Shown: positions 34,569 to 43,218 of the stretch, in pieces | Layout: each line of letters begins with the position of its first letter | Numbering within the stretch: position 1 is the first letter of the stretch | Source: Phyllobacterium sophorae | GTDB lineage: Bacteria; Pseudomonadota; Alphaproteobacteria; Rhizobiales; Rhizobiaceae | Direction: 5' to 3' | DNA length: 64,000 bases | Assembly (NCBI RefSeq): GCF_003010965.1 | Contig: NZ_PGGM01000010.1 | Span: 124,001-188,000 of the forward strand | The notes under the pieces: generated by a model | Databases searched by the model: none | Seen by the model: only the letters and a program-made list of their open reading frames with translations | Told to the model about the DNA's origin: nothing | Position numbers and translations under genes: made by a program

Positions 34569-35606
34569 TCATCCCACGCGAAGAGTGTCATATCCCTTGG
34601 CGCGATATACGACCGTCGACACGATCCAACTCAAGATGAAAATGCCGACAACCGCGTAACCGACACCGGCCAGGTTGTCGTTAATTCCACCGATATAGGT
34701 CCAAAAGGCGCCATCAAGACCGAGCTTTTCAATGATGAGCCCGGCGGCTGCAAGACCGCCGATGAACACGGCGACGACGACGGAAGCTGCGGTGATCGTC
34801 AAATTGTACCAGAGCTTGCGGACCGGATTGACGAATGCCCAGCCATAGGCCCCGGTCATTAGAACGCTGTCCGTCGTGTCCATCAACGACATGCCTGCCG
34901 TGAACAGCGCAGGAAAAACAAGGATCGTCCAGAAAGACATGCCTTGGGCGGCCTGCATCGCCGAGATTCCCAGCAGTCCGATTTCCGTTGCCGTGTCGAA
35001 GCCAAGGCCAAACAGGAAGCCGATAGGATACATGTGCCAGGAACGGGAGACCACCCGGAAGACTGGTCGAAAGACCCTGGCGATCAAACCACGCCCCGCA
35101 AGAAGAGCATCGAGGTCTTCTTCGACGATCTTCTCGCCTCTGCGGACGCGCTTGAACACGGACCATACCCCCTTCAGCACAACGAGATTGGCAATACCGA
35201 TGATCAGAAGGAATACCGCCGAAACGGTTGTGCCGATAACGCCGCCGATATCGCCGATCTCTTCAAGTTGCAGCGTGGCGGCCGTTGCCGCAATGGCAAT
35301 GGAAGCGAGGACGACGATGCTTGAGTGTCCGAGCGAAAAGAAAAAACCGACGGAATAAGGCGCTTTGCCCTCCTGCATCAGCTTTCTCACCACATTGTCA
35401 ATCGCAGCGATGTGATCAGGATCGAAGGCGTGACGCAGCCCCAACATATAGGCAAGAAACGCAGTGCCCATGAGGGCAGGCCGATCTGCAAACGCGACCC
35501 ATGCCCAAATCCACGCGGCGATATTCGCGGAAATCAGGAACGCAAAGGTGACTGCGGCTTTGGTCCCGATTTGAAAGGGCTTGTCGTCAAACGGATTTGG
35601 TAACAT
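34569..35606 (-). CDS. NiCoT-family nickel/cobalt permease
   Basis: Secondary transporter of 345 aa with the NiCoT signature RHAFDPDHIAAIDN in the second membrane helix region, followed by LGHSS and GFDTATEIGLL. About eight membrane helices are evident. The start at 35606 has AAGGAC upstream; three in-frame Met codons lie further 5'. Position inside the NRPS operon, next to a cupin and downstream of the same operator, suggests that nickel or cobalt is needed by a product or enzyme of this island. Confidence 0.9.
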   Translation of the reverse strand: MLPNPFDDKPFQIGTKAAVTFAFLISANIAAWIWAWVAFADRPALMGTAFLAYMLGLRHAFDPDHIAAIDNVVRKLMQEGKAPYSVGFFFSLGHSSIVVLASIAIAATAATLQLEEIGDIGGVIGTTVSAVFLLIIGIANLVVLKGVWSVFKRVRRGEKIVEEDLDALLAGRGLIARVFRPVFRVVSRSWHMYPIGFLFGLGFDTATEIGLLGISAMQAAQGMSFWTILVFPALFTAGMSLMDTTDSVLMTGAYGWAFVNPVRKLWYNLTITAASVVVAVFIGGLAAAGLIIEKLGLDGAFWTYIGGINDNLAGVGYAVVGIFILSWIVSTVVYRAKGYDTLRVG

Positions 35607-35690
35607 TTGCTGTCCTTGTAACATCATGGTGAGGCGGATCGGCAGGGGAACTGCCACCCGTTGCAGGATGATAGTCCAGTTTCAAGGCTG

Positions 35691-36182
35691 TTAATGGCGG
35701 CCCCACCCCGGGACGTCACCGGTATACTCGACCTCAAACTGATCGAAGTCGGCCATAAGGTCGATGAGCTCCTGCTCGGATGCCCGGCGGCCATTGGCAT
35801 AGAGCGCCGCCAGCCTGCGGAAATATTCCTCGCGATTCTTTCCGGGGCTGAAAAAGATCAGCATCGCCGCTTCCTTGTCGTAGGGATTGTGAAAGCCGTG
35901 AGGCACATCCTCCGGAACCTGTATGTAGGTGCCTGCAGGGGCGGCAATATGTTCGCCATCGACAAAGATCTCTACCGTTCCTTCGAGGACGTAGAAAGCC
36001 TCGAGCTGATGACGGTGAACATGCGGCGATGCGCCGGGCGCACCGGGTTTCATCCGGTGCTCGAACAAGCCGATACGGTCGCCCGTTTCCTTGCCGACCG
36101 CCTTGAACGTCGTGTGCGTGGTGGTTCCGATCTGAACGGATTCGCCTTCGCCGGGAAACAGGGTCTTCGAAAATTGCGTCAT
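35691..36182 (-). CDS. cupin-domain protein
   Basis: Small cupin of 163 aa. The first cupin motif is visible as SPHVHRHQLEAFYVLEG (metal-binding His, His and Glu) and the second as VPHGFHNP. The start follows AAGGAAGGAAG. Such proteins can be metal-dependent dioxygenases, isomerases or ligand sensors. Next to a nickel/cobalt permease, a metal-dependent enzyme is attractive, but no specific activity can be named. Confidence 0.85.
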   Translation of the reverse strand: MTQFSKTLFPGEGESVQIGTTTHTTFKAVGKETGDRIGLFEHRMKPGAPGASPHVHRHQLEAFYVLEGTVEIFVDGEHIAAPAGTYIQVPEDVPHGFHNPYDKEAAMLIFFSPGKNREEYFRRLAALYANGRRASEQELIDLMADFDQFEVEYTGDVPGWGRH

Positions 36183-36239
36183 GACTTCTTCCTTCCTTGA
36201 GATACGATCAGAATATTCATTTCGATGGAGCCGCCAGGA

Positions 36240-37274
36240 CTATGCGCTGAGAAGGGACACGTACCGCTCTCCGGAGTCCGGAAAGATGGTAGCGATGCGT
36301 CCCTCGCCTGAGGTCGACCTTTGCCGAATTGCCCTGCAGACATGGGCGACAGCGCCAGATGAAATCCCGACGAAAATCCCTGCGGACGCAAGCTTCTTTG
36401 CCATTGCCCAGGCATCCTCATCGGCCACCGTGATGATCTCGTCAATCAAGGTACGGTCAGTCGTCTCCGCGACAAAGCCGCCGTTCAGTCCCGGGATGCG
36501 GTGGATCCCGCCGGGATTGCCGCTCAGAACCGCCGAGCGCTCCGGCTCTACGGCGACGATTTTGATATCCGGGTTCTGTTCCTTGAGATATTTCCCGGTG
36601 CCGCTGATCGTTCCGCCAGTGCCAACACCGCAAACAAGGGTATCGATCTTTCCGGCAAGATCGCGCCACAGTTCCGGCCCGGTCGTTTCGTAATGAGCCA
36701 GAACATTGTCGGCATTTTCGTGCTGGCAAGCAAACCATGCCCCCGGGGTCGCGTCGCGCAGTTGTTCGGCTTTCTCGATCGCTGCGGTGTATCCCGCCTC
36801 GCTCGGTGTTAGCTCCAGCTCCGCGCCAAAAAACTTCAGCAACTCTATCCGTTCCTTCGACGCACTATCCGGAAGAACGATGATGCAGCGATAGCCGCGC
36901 GCCCTTGCAAAACCCGCGAACGCAATTCCCGTGTTGCCGGAAGTGGCCTCGATGACCGTGCCACCCGAGACCAGTTGCCCACGGGTTTCGGCCCCTGCAA
37001 GCATGTACCAGGCGATGCGATCCTTGATGCTGGAATAGGGGTTGTATTTTTCCAGCTTGGCATACACCGCTCGTCCGCCGACCACGTCCGCCGGCAGTTC
37101 AAGAACAGGTGTTGCGCCGATACCGGAGCCGAAGAAGCGGGCCTCTCTGGCGGTTTTGGAGGGCGTCACGTCTTGCCGGAGGCCAGGCCGGGGCGTGTGC
37201 GTCGATTCCCTATCGACATGCGGCAGGATCGCACGCGAAGCACTGTTTGATGGAAAAGATTCTGCGCCACTCAT
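36240..37274 (-). CDS. cysteine synthase (O-acetylserine sulfhydrylase type)
   Basis: PLP enzyme of 344 aa. The PLP lysine is in NPYSSIKDR, the phosphate/asparagine loop is EATSGNTGIAF, the glycine-rich phosphate cup is GVGTGGTISGTG, and the C-terminus is FPDSGERYVS. The ATG at 37274 overlaps the EamA-transporter stop by 4 bp. An N-terminal extension of about 45 residues precedes the fold. CysM-like, diaminopropionate-forming or beta-cyanoalanine activities are possible alternatives within the family. With cysE in the same operon, local production of cysteine or a beta-substituted alanine is likely. Confidence 0.88.
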   Translation of the reverse strand: MSGAESFPSNSASRAILPHVDRESTHTPRPGLRQDVTPSKTAREARFFGSGIGATPVLELPADVVGGRAVYAKLEKYNPYSSIKDRIAWYMLAGAETRGQLVSGGTVIEATSGNTGIAFAGFARARGYRCIIVLPDSASKERIELLKFFGAELELTPSEAGYTAAIEKAEQLRDATPGAWFACQHENADNVLAHYETTGPELWRDLAGKIDTLVCGVGTGGTISGTGKYLKEQNPDIKIVAVEPERSAVLSGNPGGIHRIPGLNGGFVAETTDRTLIDEIITVADEDAWAMAKKLASAGIFVGISSGAVAHVCRAIRQRSTSGEGRIATIFPDSGERYVSLLSA

Positions 37275-38188
37275 GAGTTGTTGACCTTTCCAGACGAGGC
37301 TTGCGAGAAGGCGGACGAGGAGATGCGCCCCTCGGCGATCGCCATCCCGATCAGGATGACAGCACCGCCCACGATCACGTTCCACGACAACGGTTCGAGC
37401 AGCAAAACCGCACCGAACAGAACGGCAAACACCGGGACGACGTAGTCGACGGCGGATGCGGTTGACGCCCCGACATCCTGGATCAGTCTGAAATACAGGA
37501 TGTTGGCAAAACCGCTGGCAAGCACGCCAAGATAGAGCAGAGACAGCAGCGGTATTGCAGAGACCGATTCAATTGGAGGCCAGGTGAAGAAGGGCACGGC
37601 CAGAGCCAGAAGGATGGCCGCCGCAACAAGTTGATTGGCACCGAGCGTGATCGGGTCCACCTTCAAAGGCGACAGGAAACGGCCGACATAGGCGTAACCC
37701 ACCGCATAGCTCGTCGCCGCTCCAAAGCACGCCAAGGCGCCGAGCAGCGAACTCCCCTCCACCTTCCACGGACTGACCACGAGCGACACACCAAGGAAAC
37801 CCAGAACGAAGCCGGTCACCTTGCGCCCGGTTGCCGGCTCGTCCCGCAACGCCAGAGTCGAGATGAAGAGCGTCACCAATGGCGTGCCGCCGATCAGCAC
37901 GCCCGCCAAACCGGCACTGGCATGCAGTTCGCCATAGCTGAGCAGCAGATAGGGCACGACGTTTGCGAAAATCGAAGAGACCGCGACGTGGAACCATGCC
38001 TTTGAGGTCAGTTTGAAGGACCTTCCCGTGAATACGATAATCACAGCGAGCGTGGCCGCTCCGAGGATCAGCCGAAAGAGCACGAGCTGGTTGGGGCTGA
38101 ACTCCTCCAGCGCGAACTTGATGAAGGTGAAACTTGCCCCCCATATCGCCGCCTGCCCGAAAAACCGCGCCGCAGTTGCCTTTTCCAT
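37271..38188 (-). CDS. EamA-family (DMT) exporter
   Basis: Integral membrane protein of 305 aa with two EamA repeats and about ten transmembrane helices; GASFTFIKFALEEFSPNQLV near the N-terminus is typical. The start follows GGGAGAGAAAAG. It lies 11 bp after the NRPS stop and overlaps the cysteine synthase start, so it is tightly tied to both. DMT members such as RhtA and YdeD export amino acids and cysteine metabolites. Here it may export the NRPS product or its precursor. Confidence 0.88.
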   Translation of the reverse strand: MEKATAARFFGQAAIWGASFTFIKFALEEFSPNQLVLFRLILGAATLAVIIVFTGRSFKLTSKAWFHVAVSSIFANVVPYLLLSYGELHASAGLAGVLIGGTPLVTLFISTLALRDEPATGRKVTGFVLGFLGVSLVVSPWKVEGSSLLGALACFGAATSYAVGYAYVGRFLSPLKVDPITLGANQLVAAAILLALAVPFFTWPPIESVSAIPLLSLLYLGVLASGFANILYFRLIQDVGASTASAVDYVVPVFAVLFGAVLLLEPLSWNVIVGGAVILIGMAIAEGRISSSAFSQASSGKVNNS

Positions 38189-38199
38189 CTTTTCTCTCC

Positions 38200-38445
38200 C
38201 TATTTTGCGTTTTGGCGTAGGGCGTAGTTTGGCTCTCTGACCAGAAATTTCTGTCGTCCGATGATCTCGGGCTGGTAGACGAGCGCATCCCAGTTGTCCT
38301 TCTCCACCGGTTCGAGCGCCACCGAGACCACATTCGGCGCGCAGCCGAAGGCTTTGATGACGGCGGATGCGAGCTCGTCGGCCAAAATCTTTCGGCGACC
38401 CTCGTCGATGTGGGCGGGGAAATGCTTGACGCTGATATGAGGCAT
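38200..38445 (-). CDS. tautomerase, possible independent translation from an internal start
   Basis: The last 81 codons of the NRPS gene encode a tautomerase-like protein beginning MPHISVKHFPAHIDE. This family uses an N-terminal proline as catalytic base, which requires a free amine after removal of the initiator Met. Just before this ATG (38445) is a good Shine-Dalgarno, GGGAG, 6-8 bases away. So the segment may be made both as a fusion and as a free enzyme, or only the free form may be active. Alternatively the fused domain has lost activity and is structural. Confidence 0.5.
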   Translation of the reverse strand: MPHISVKHFPAHIDEGRRKILADELASAVIKAFGCAPNVVSVALEPVEKDNWDALVYQPEIIGRQKFLVREPNYALRQNAK

Positions 38446-41400
38446 GGAAATCTCCCGATCGGTTGAAAGCACGTCGCTGAGAACCTGGGCGAGCGCCGTC
38501 TGGCCATCGCCACGCAGGATCGAATAATGGTCATGGGGAAGTTCGATGACCTGGCTAAAGCCTTGGCTGACACGGCTGCCCGCCGCCTCCAGGAACGAAT
38601 AGTCGTCCCCTTGCGCCTTGATGAGGGCGATCGGCGCGCGAACCGTGCGCTGATTGAGCTCATCGAAGGTGTATTCGAAGGAGAACGTGGCTTTGACGAC
38701 GGTGACGATGCGCGCCACCAGCTCGCTGGAAAGATCCGAGAATTTGCCCGAGATGAAGTCGATGAAGGCGCGTTCGTCACGGACGCTGGCAAGCAATTGC
38801 GCCTCCAGCGGAGAGTTCAGCGTCCCGGCAAACACCGAAAGAAGAATACGCAGGAACCGCTCGTCCTCGAAGCGATCAGCCTCGGCTGCCGCCGCGGTTG
38901 CCTTTTGCAATGGAGATCCAGGGGCAATGAGAACGATCTTGTCCACCGTTCGACCCAGCTGTTCCAACTGATAAGCAGTTTCGAAGGCCACCCGGGCACC
39001 GAACGAATAACCCATGCATGTTATGGGGCCGATGGGATGGTCGCGCTGAATGAGCTCCACATCCGCCGCCGCCATGTCCTCGATTGTCGTAAACGGGACT
39101 TCATCCGGATTGATGCCGTGCGCCTGAACGCCAAGGAACCGATAGGAACCTTCACCTGCCGCCTGCGCCAATGAGCGAAGGCTCATGGGATAGCCTCCCA
39201 GTCCCGGCCAGCAATAGATCGGGCTTCCCTCTGGTGCCTCATTGAGGCTGACCAGACGGCTGTCGTGGCTTACCGCGCCAGAGCCGATTGCGCTTGCAAG
39301 GGCTTCGACAGTCGGCACAGCGAAGAGAGCCTGTATCGGTAGCCTTGTACCGAATCTGGCGTTCAGCCGATTGATAAGCGCCATGGCCGAAAGGGAATTG
39401 CCGCCCACGTCGAAAAACGAATCCCGGATCGACAGTTCCTCGTGCTGCAGCCCGAGAATGTCCTTCCAAATACCCGCGACCTCAAGCTCGATTCGCGTGG
39501 CCGGCGGGACGATCGGGCGCGCGCTTTCTTCCGCTTCGACCAGATTGCGCAGGGACTGCAGATCGATCTTGCCGCTCGGCATGGTCGGTGTCGTCTCGAT
39601 CACCTTCACGCGCGAAGGAACCATATATTCGGGCAGAAGTTCGCGCAGATCATCCTTCAGAATTTCCGTCGGCCCGCGCATGTGCACGAGGTCTTCTTCC
39701 ATGCCGCGGCTTGATCGCTGGGCGGGAGAAATCCCGCCTCCGAGGGCAAAATAGGAAATGGTGCCGCTACCGGGGAAAAAGTCCTTTCCGATGAGTGCAT
39801 CGAGCCGGCTCGACGTCGCCATCTCGTAGCCCGAAAGCGAACTGTAGCCCGACGACATCAACCCGATCGCGGGATCGCTCGTTTGCAGGCGGTGGAGAAA
39901 GCGGCCGAGTTCGACAAAACCTTCCCATCCGGATTGCTTCGCAACGATCAAGGCTATGCCAAAGGTCGACCGGTCGAAGACCGCCTGATTGATGGCAATG
40001 ACGTCCTTGCGGCGGATGATGGGATCACCGATGGGCGCCAGCTTGTCGTTATCCAGTCGATACGTACCGGGTGTAACGCCATCCGGGGTCTCTTCGTGGA
40101 TCTGAACGAGGGCGAGGGACTTGACGAGCGGCTCTGGCACAACCCGGCGCACCAGTTTGACGCTGAGAGTGTGGACGTAGTCTTCGGCGCTGAAAAGCCC
40201 CGCCGGGACGGAATGCGGCGGCGCAGCCTTGGCCGGGTATAGACCGTGCTCGACTGCGACTTCCTCCAGAAGCCCCAGCATGTGCCCCGCTTCGAGGTAA
40301 AGAACCTCGTCCACATTTGTCGAATAGACTTCCCGGATACGGCTGCGCTTGCCATAAATGTGGAGACGTATACCAGCGTTCGATGGCGTCAATGGCGAAA
40401 CGAGGGTCAATGTGTGGTCTGCCGGGTGGAAGTAATATAGGCCCGGCCAGAGCCCCATTACGCCATTGGCTTCGACGAAGATTTGCGACGCGTTCAATGC
40501 ACCTGGAGAAGCGTAGGCGTATTTGGGTAAAAGGCGTGTATCGCTGGAGAACGGGCCAAACCAGCGCAAGATTCGCCCTATCAAAGTTTTATCAAGCGTC
40601 GCGTCATGAGTGCTGCCTGGCAGCGGAGGACGTTGCGCAGTGCGTATCGCCTCCACGATCTGATCGCCGCGGACCCGCGTCCTGAAATTGCGATAGGTTT
40701 TGCGCGCAAATGCCCGTGTCGCGATATCCTCTGGCGCCGCACGGGATGGCAGGCTTACGATATTTCCGTCAAGCTCGTCCGCCAAACGGAACGCGCCGTT
40801 CGAAAGCTGCGCATTGACCTGGCGGCGGCTTGCCTTGGATTTGTGATGGCTGCCGGAGATGTTCTGGTCCATCAGAGCCGCTTCGGTTTCATCCAGCTCG
40901 ACGAAAGCTGCCAATTGCGGGGTGCCGCGACGGGTTTGCCAGGGAACGACCGTCGCCCTTCGGATCCAGCGATGGTTCTCGATCGCCAGCCGGATCTCGT
41001 CGAGTTCGATGCGATGGCCGCTGATCTTGACTTGATTGTCGACGCGGCCGACGAAACCAACGAGCCCATCGGCGCCCTTGATCGCAAGATCCCCGGTTCG
41101 ATACACGCGGCGCTCGCGTCCCTGCGCATCGACCAACATCGTGAATTTTGCCGCCGTCAACTCGGGGTTGCCGATGTAACCACGGGCCAGCTGCGGCCCG
41201 GCAATGCAAAGTTCGCCAACTTCGCCATCCGCAAGTTCCCTCGCGCCATCGCAAACAATGAGGTCTGTGTGGTAGACCGGGAATCCGATCGGCAGGACGC
41301 GGTCGGTATCATCCAGTTCGTCGGCTCTGACAATGTAGGCGGAGACATTGATGGTGGTCTCTGTCGGCCCGTACAAGTTAATCAGGCTTGCCGCGGGGTG

Positions 41401-42252
41401 AACGCGGATGAGATTGCGCGCGAGACGCGACGTCAGGGCCTCCCCGCCGCTAAATATCTGGGCGAGGCTTAAATCCTGAAATCCGTCCGTTTCCACAAGA
41501 GCCGTCCAAAGCGTCGGCACACACTGCAGCGTTGTGACCGCATGGCGTTTGGCGGTTTCGACGAGTCTGGAAGGATCGCGGTATGTGCCGATGCCGGCCA
41601 TGACGACGGTCGCGCCAAGAGCGGCGCTAAGGATTTCCCATTGGGCCGCATCGAAGCTGAAGGGGGTCTTTTGCAAAATCCTGACGTCTTCGTTGATGCC
41701 CATAGCGTCACGCAACCAATCGAGTTGGTGCGCAATGCTCCCATGCTCGATCGCCACGCCTTTGGGCTTGCCCGTGCTTCCCGATGTATAGATGATGTAG
41801 GCAAGGTTGTTCGAGCCGGCGTTGACGTCCTGTTCGGCATCGTCGCTTTCCCCTTCCAGACATTCCTCAATACGGAGAATGGCACCTTGGGCGGACTGGA
41901 TTGTCCGTGCATCGCTCTCCAGGAGTGCCGTCGTCAAGATGATCCTGGCGCCGGAATCCTCAAGAGCATATCGCAGCCGGCCGCTCGGATACTCTGGGGA
42001 CAAGGGCAGGTAGGCTCCACCCGAGCGAAGGACCGCCCAGATCGCAATTTCGAGTTCGAGAGAGGAATCGACAAAGACGCCGACGACGGCATCGGCTTTG
42101 ACGCCATGTTTGCGCAAATGGGCCGCGACCTGTCCGCTGCGACGCCAAAGCTCGGCAAAAGTCAACGAACCGGAATCCGAGGAGACGGCAACTCGATCCG
42201 GATGTCGCAGAACCTGCTCTTTCAGTTGCTGTATGAGTGTGGATTTTGTCAT
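38200..42252 (-). CDS. single-module NRPS, indigoidine-synthetase type (A-Ox-T-TE) with C-terminal tautomerase
   Basis: Protein of 1350 aa. Adenylation core about 1-455 (YTSGSTGKPKG, NLYGPTET, YRTGDL, GRVDNQVKISGHRIE). An McbC/SagB-like FMN oxidase is inserted about 505-850, between A8 and A10 (PSGKIDL about 892), as in BpsA/IndC. The thiolation domain has Ser near 953 in DVGGNSLS. The thioesterase has GYSFGA (Ser near 1083) and a late His in HDHYS. Residues 1270-1350 form a 4-oxalocrotonate-tautomerase-like domain. Hand alignment to GrsA gives specificity code DAWQFGLINK, which I recall as glutamine type. There is no condensation domain. The product should be indigoidine or a related aminopyridinedione. 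indA and indB partners are absent. Confidence 0.9.
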   Translation of the reverse strand: MTKSTLIQQLKEQVLRHPDRVAVSSDSGSLTFAELWRRSGQVAAHLRKHGVKADAVVGVFVDSSLELEIAIWAVLRSGGAYLPLSPEYPSGRLRYALEDSGARIILTTALLESDARTIQSAQGAILRIEECLEGESDDAEQDVNAGSNNLAYIIYTSGSTGKPKGVAIEHGSIAHQLDWLRDAMGINEDVRILQKTPFSFDAAQWEILSAALGATVVMAGIGTYRDPSRLVETAKRHAVTTLQCVPTLWTALVETDGFQDLSLAQIFSGGEALTSRLARNLIRVHPAASLINLYGPTETTINVSAYIVRADELDDTDRVLPIGFPVYHTDLIVCDGARELADGEVGELCIAGPQLARGYIGNPELTAAKFTMLVDAQGRERRVYRTGDLAIKGADGLVGFVGRVDNQVKISGHRIELDEIRLAIENHRWIRRATVVPWQTRRGTPQLAAFVELDETEAALMDQNISGSHHKSKASRRQVNAQLSNGAFRLADELDGNIVSLPSRAAPEDIATRAFARKTYRNFRTRVRGDQIVEAIRTAQRPPLPGSTHDATLDKTLIGRILRWFGPFSSDTRLLPKYAYASPGALNASQIFVEANGVMGLWPGLYYFHPADHTLTLVSPLTPSNAGIRLHIYGKRSRIREVYSTNVDEVLYLEAGHMLGLLEEVAVEHGLYPAKAAPPHSVPAGLFSAEDYVHTLSVKLVRRVVPEPLVKSLALVQIHEETPDGVTPGTYRLDNDKLAPIGDPIIRRKDVIAINQAVFDRSTFGIALIVAKQSGWEGFVELGRFLHRLQTSDPAIGLMSSGYSSLSGYEMATSSRLDALIGKDFFPGSGTISYFALGGGISPAQRSSRGMEEDLVHMRGPTEILKDDLRELLPEYMVPSRVKVIETTPTMPSGKIDLQSLRNLVEAEESARPIVPPATRIELEVAGIWKDILGLQHEELSIRDSFFDVGGNSLSAMALINRLNARFGTRLPIQALFAVPTVEALASAIGSGAVSHDSRLVSLNEAPEGSPIYCWPGLGGYPMSLRSLAQAAGEGSYRFLGVQAHGINPDEVPFTTIEDMAAADVELIQRDHPIGPITCMGYSFGARVAFETAYQLEQLGRTVDKIVLIAPGSPLQKATAAAAEADRFEDERFLRILLSVFAGTLNSPLEAQLLASVRDERAFIDFISGKFSDLSSELVARIVTVVKATFSFEYTFDELNQRTVRAPIALIKAQGDDYSFLEAAGSRVSQGFSQVIELPHDHYSILRGDGQTALAQVLSDVLSTDREISMPHISVKHFPAHIDEGRRKILADELASAVIKAFGCAPNVVSVALEPVEKDNWDALVYQPEIIGRQKFLVREPNYALRQNAK

Positions 42253-42290
42253 CTCAATACCGCCCGTTTCGAATGGGGATATCCAAGCAG

Positions 42291-42314
42291 ATTGATATCA
42301 ATCTTGATAACAAT
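42291..42314. promoter_or_regulatory. tandem 12-bp operator before the NRPS operon
   Basis: Two adjacent 12-mers, ATTGATATCAAT (a perfect palindrome) and CTTGATAACAAT, lie 39-62 bp before the NRPS ATG at 42252. The same arrangement recurs at four other promoters in 46-56 kb, including that of the GntR gene. It is a probable operator of that regulator. Confidence 0.65.
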
Positions 42315-42480
42315 CGAATGCCCATTCTTGCGGCGAGATGGGAATAAATTGCTCTTTTCGCTCTGGCGAACGCACAGTTTTTGAGCGCACCGCCTAAAGC
42401 GTAATCACCGAACGTCGCCTTCGAAGGCCTCGAAAGACTGGACCTGCGGAGCGACAACTTCACGACAAGGCAGGGAGATT

Positions 42481-43218
42481 CTAGTCTCGCGAGAAGGGCA
42501 ACAGCAGCTTGCGGTAACTTTGCTCTTTTGCTTTGCCGCGCAATTCATCGCGCGTGGTGCGTCCGACGATCTTTCCGGCGGCCATCACCATGATCCGCTC
42601 GCACAACTGCGCGACAACCGCGAGATCATGACTTATGAGGAGGTAGGAAATCTGCCGCTCGGCGCGCAATTCGGCAAGCAGGTTGAGGATTTCTGCTTGC
42701 ACCGACACATCGAGCGATGATGTCGGCTCATCAAGCAGAATGATCCTTGGCTCGACCAGAAGAGCGCGCGCAATGCAAAGACGCTGCCGCTGCCCTCCCG
42801 AAATCTGACCGGGGAACCTGAACCGGATGGAATGCGGCAGACTGACTGCTTCGAGCACGTCGGCGATGCGCTTGTCCTGCCGATCGAAGCGATGGATAAT
42901 CAACGGTTCACGCAGGATTGTGTCCACGGTGTGCGCCGGGTTCAGCGCTGCCGCTGGATCCTGAAAAACGATCTGCAGGAGACGGCGATCGGCATAGGTT
43001 CGCCGGGCATTGAGTTTGCGATCGAAAACTTCGATGTTTCCCAGCCAGGTATCGTAGATGCCCGCAATGCATTTCAGCAATGTGCTCTTGCCGCAGCCGG
43101 ATTCGCCGACGATGCCGAGACTTTCCCCGTGGTCGAGCGTCAACGAGACATTGTCGACGACCAGCGACGCCCGCAAACGGATCGACAGCCCGTCAAGGGA
43201 AAGCGCATGCGGCGTCAT
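42481..43218 (-). CDS. Opp-type ABC importer ATPase (OppF/NikE-like)
   Basis: ATPase of 245 aa with Walker A GESGCGKS, signature ISGGQRQR and Walker B IILLDEPTSSLD. The ATG at 43218 forms an ATGA overlap with the upstream ATPase stop and is preferred to the longer frame from 43257. It lacks the usual C-terminal Opp extension of about 60 residues, so it resembles the shorter NikE-type subunits. It is the last gene of a four-gene cassette that has no binding protein of its own. Confidence 0.9.
   Translation of the reverse strand: MTPHALSLDGLSIRLRASLVVDNVSLTLDHGESLGIVGESGCGKSTLLKCIAGIYDTWLGNIEVFDRKLNARRTYADRRLLQIVFQDPAAALNPAHTVDTILREPLIIHRFDRQDKRIADVLEAVSLPHSIRFRFPGQISGGQRQRLCIARALLVEPRIILLDEPTSSLDVSVQAEILNLLAELRAERQISYLLISHDLAVVAQLCERIMVMAAGKIVGRTTRDELRGKAKEQSYRKLLLPFSRD

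Noticed and set aside
41542-42384. Plus-strand open frame of 280 codons
   Set aside because: Antisense to the NRPS adenylation domain, whose motifs are unambiguous.
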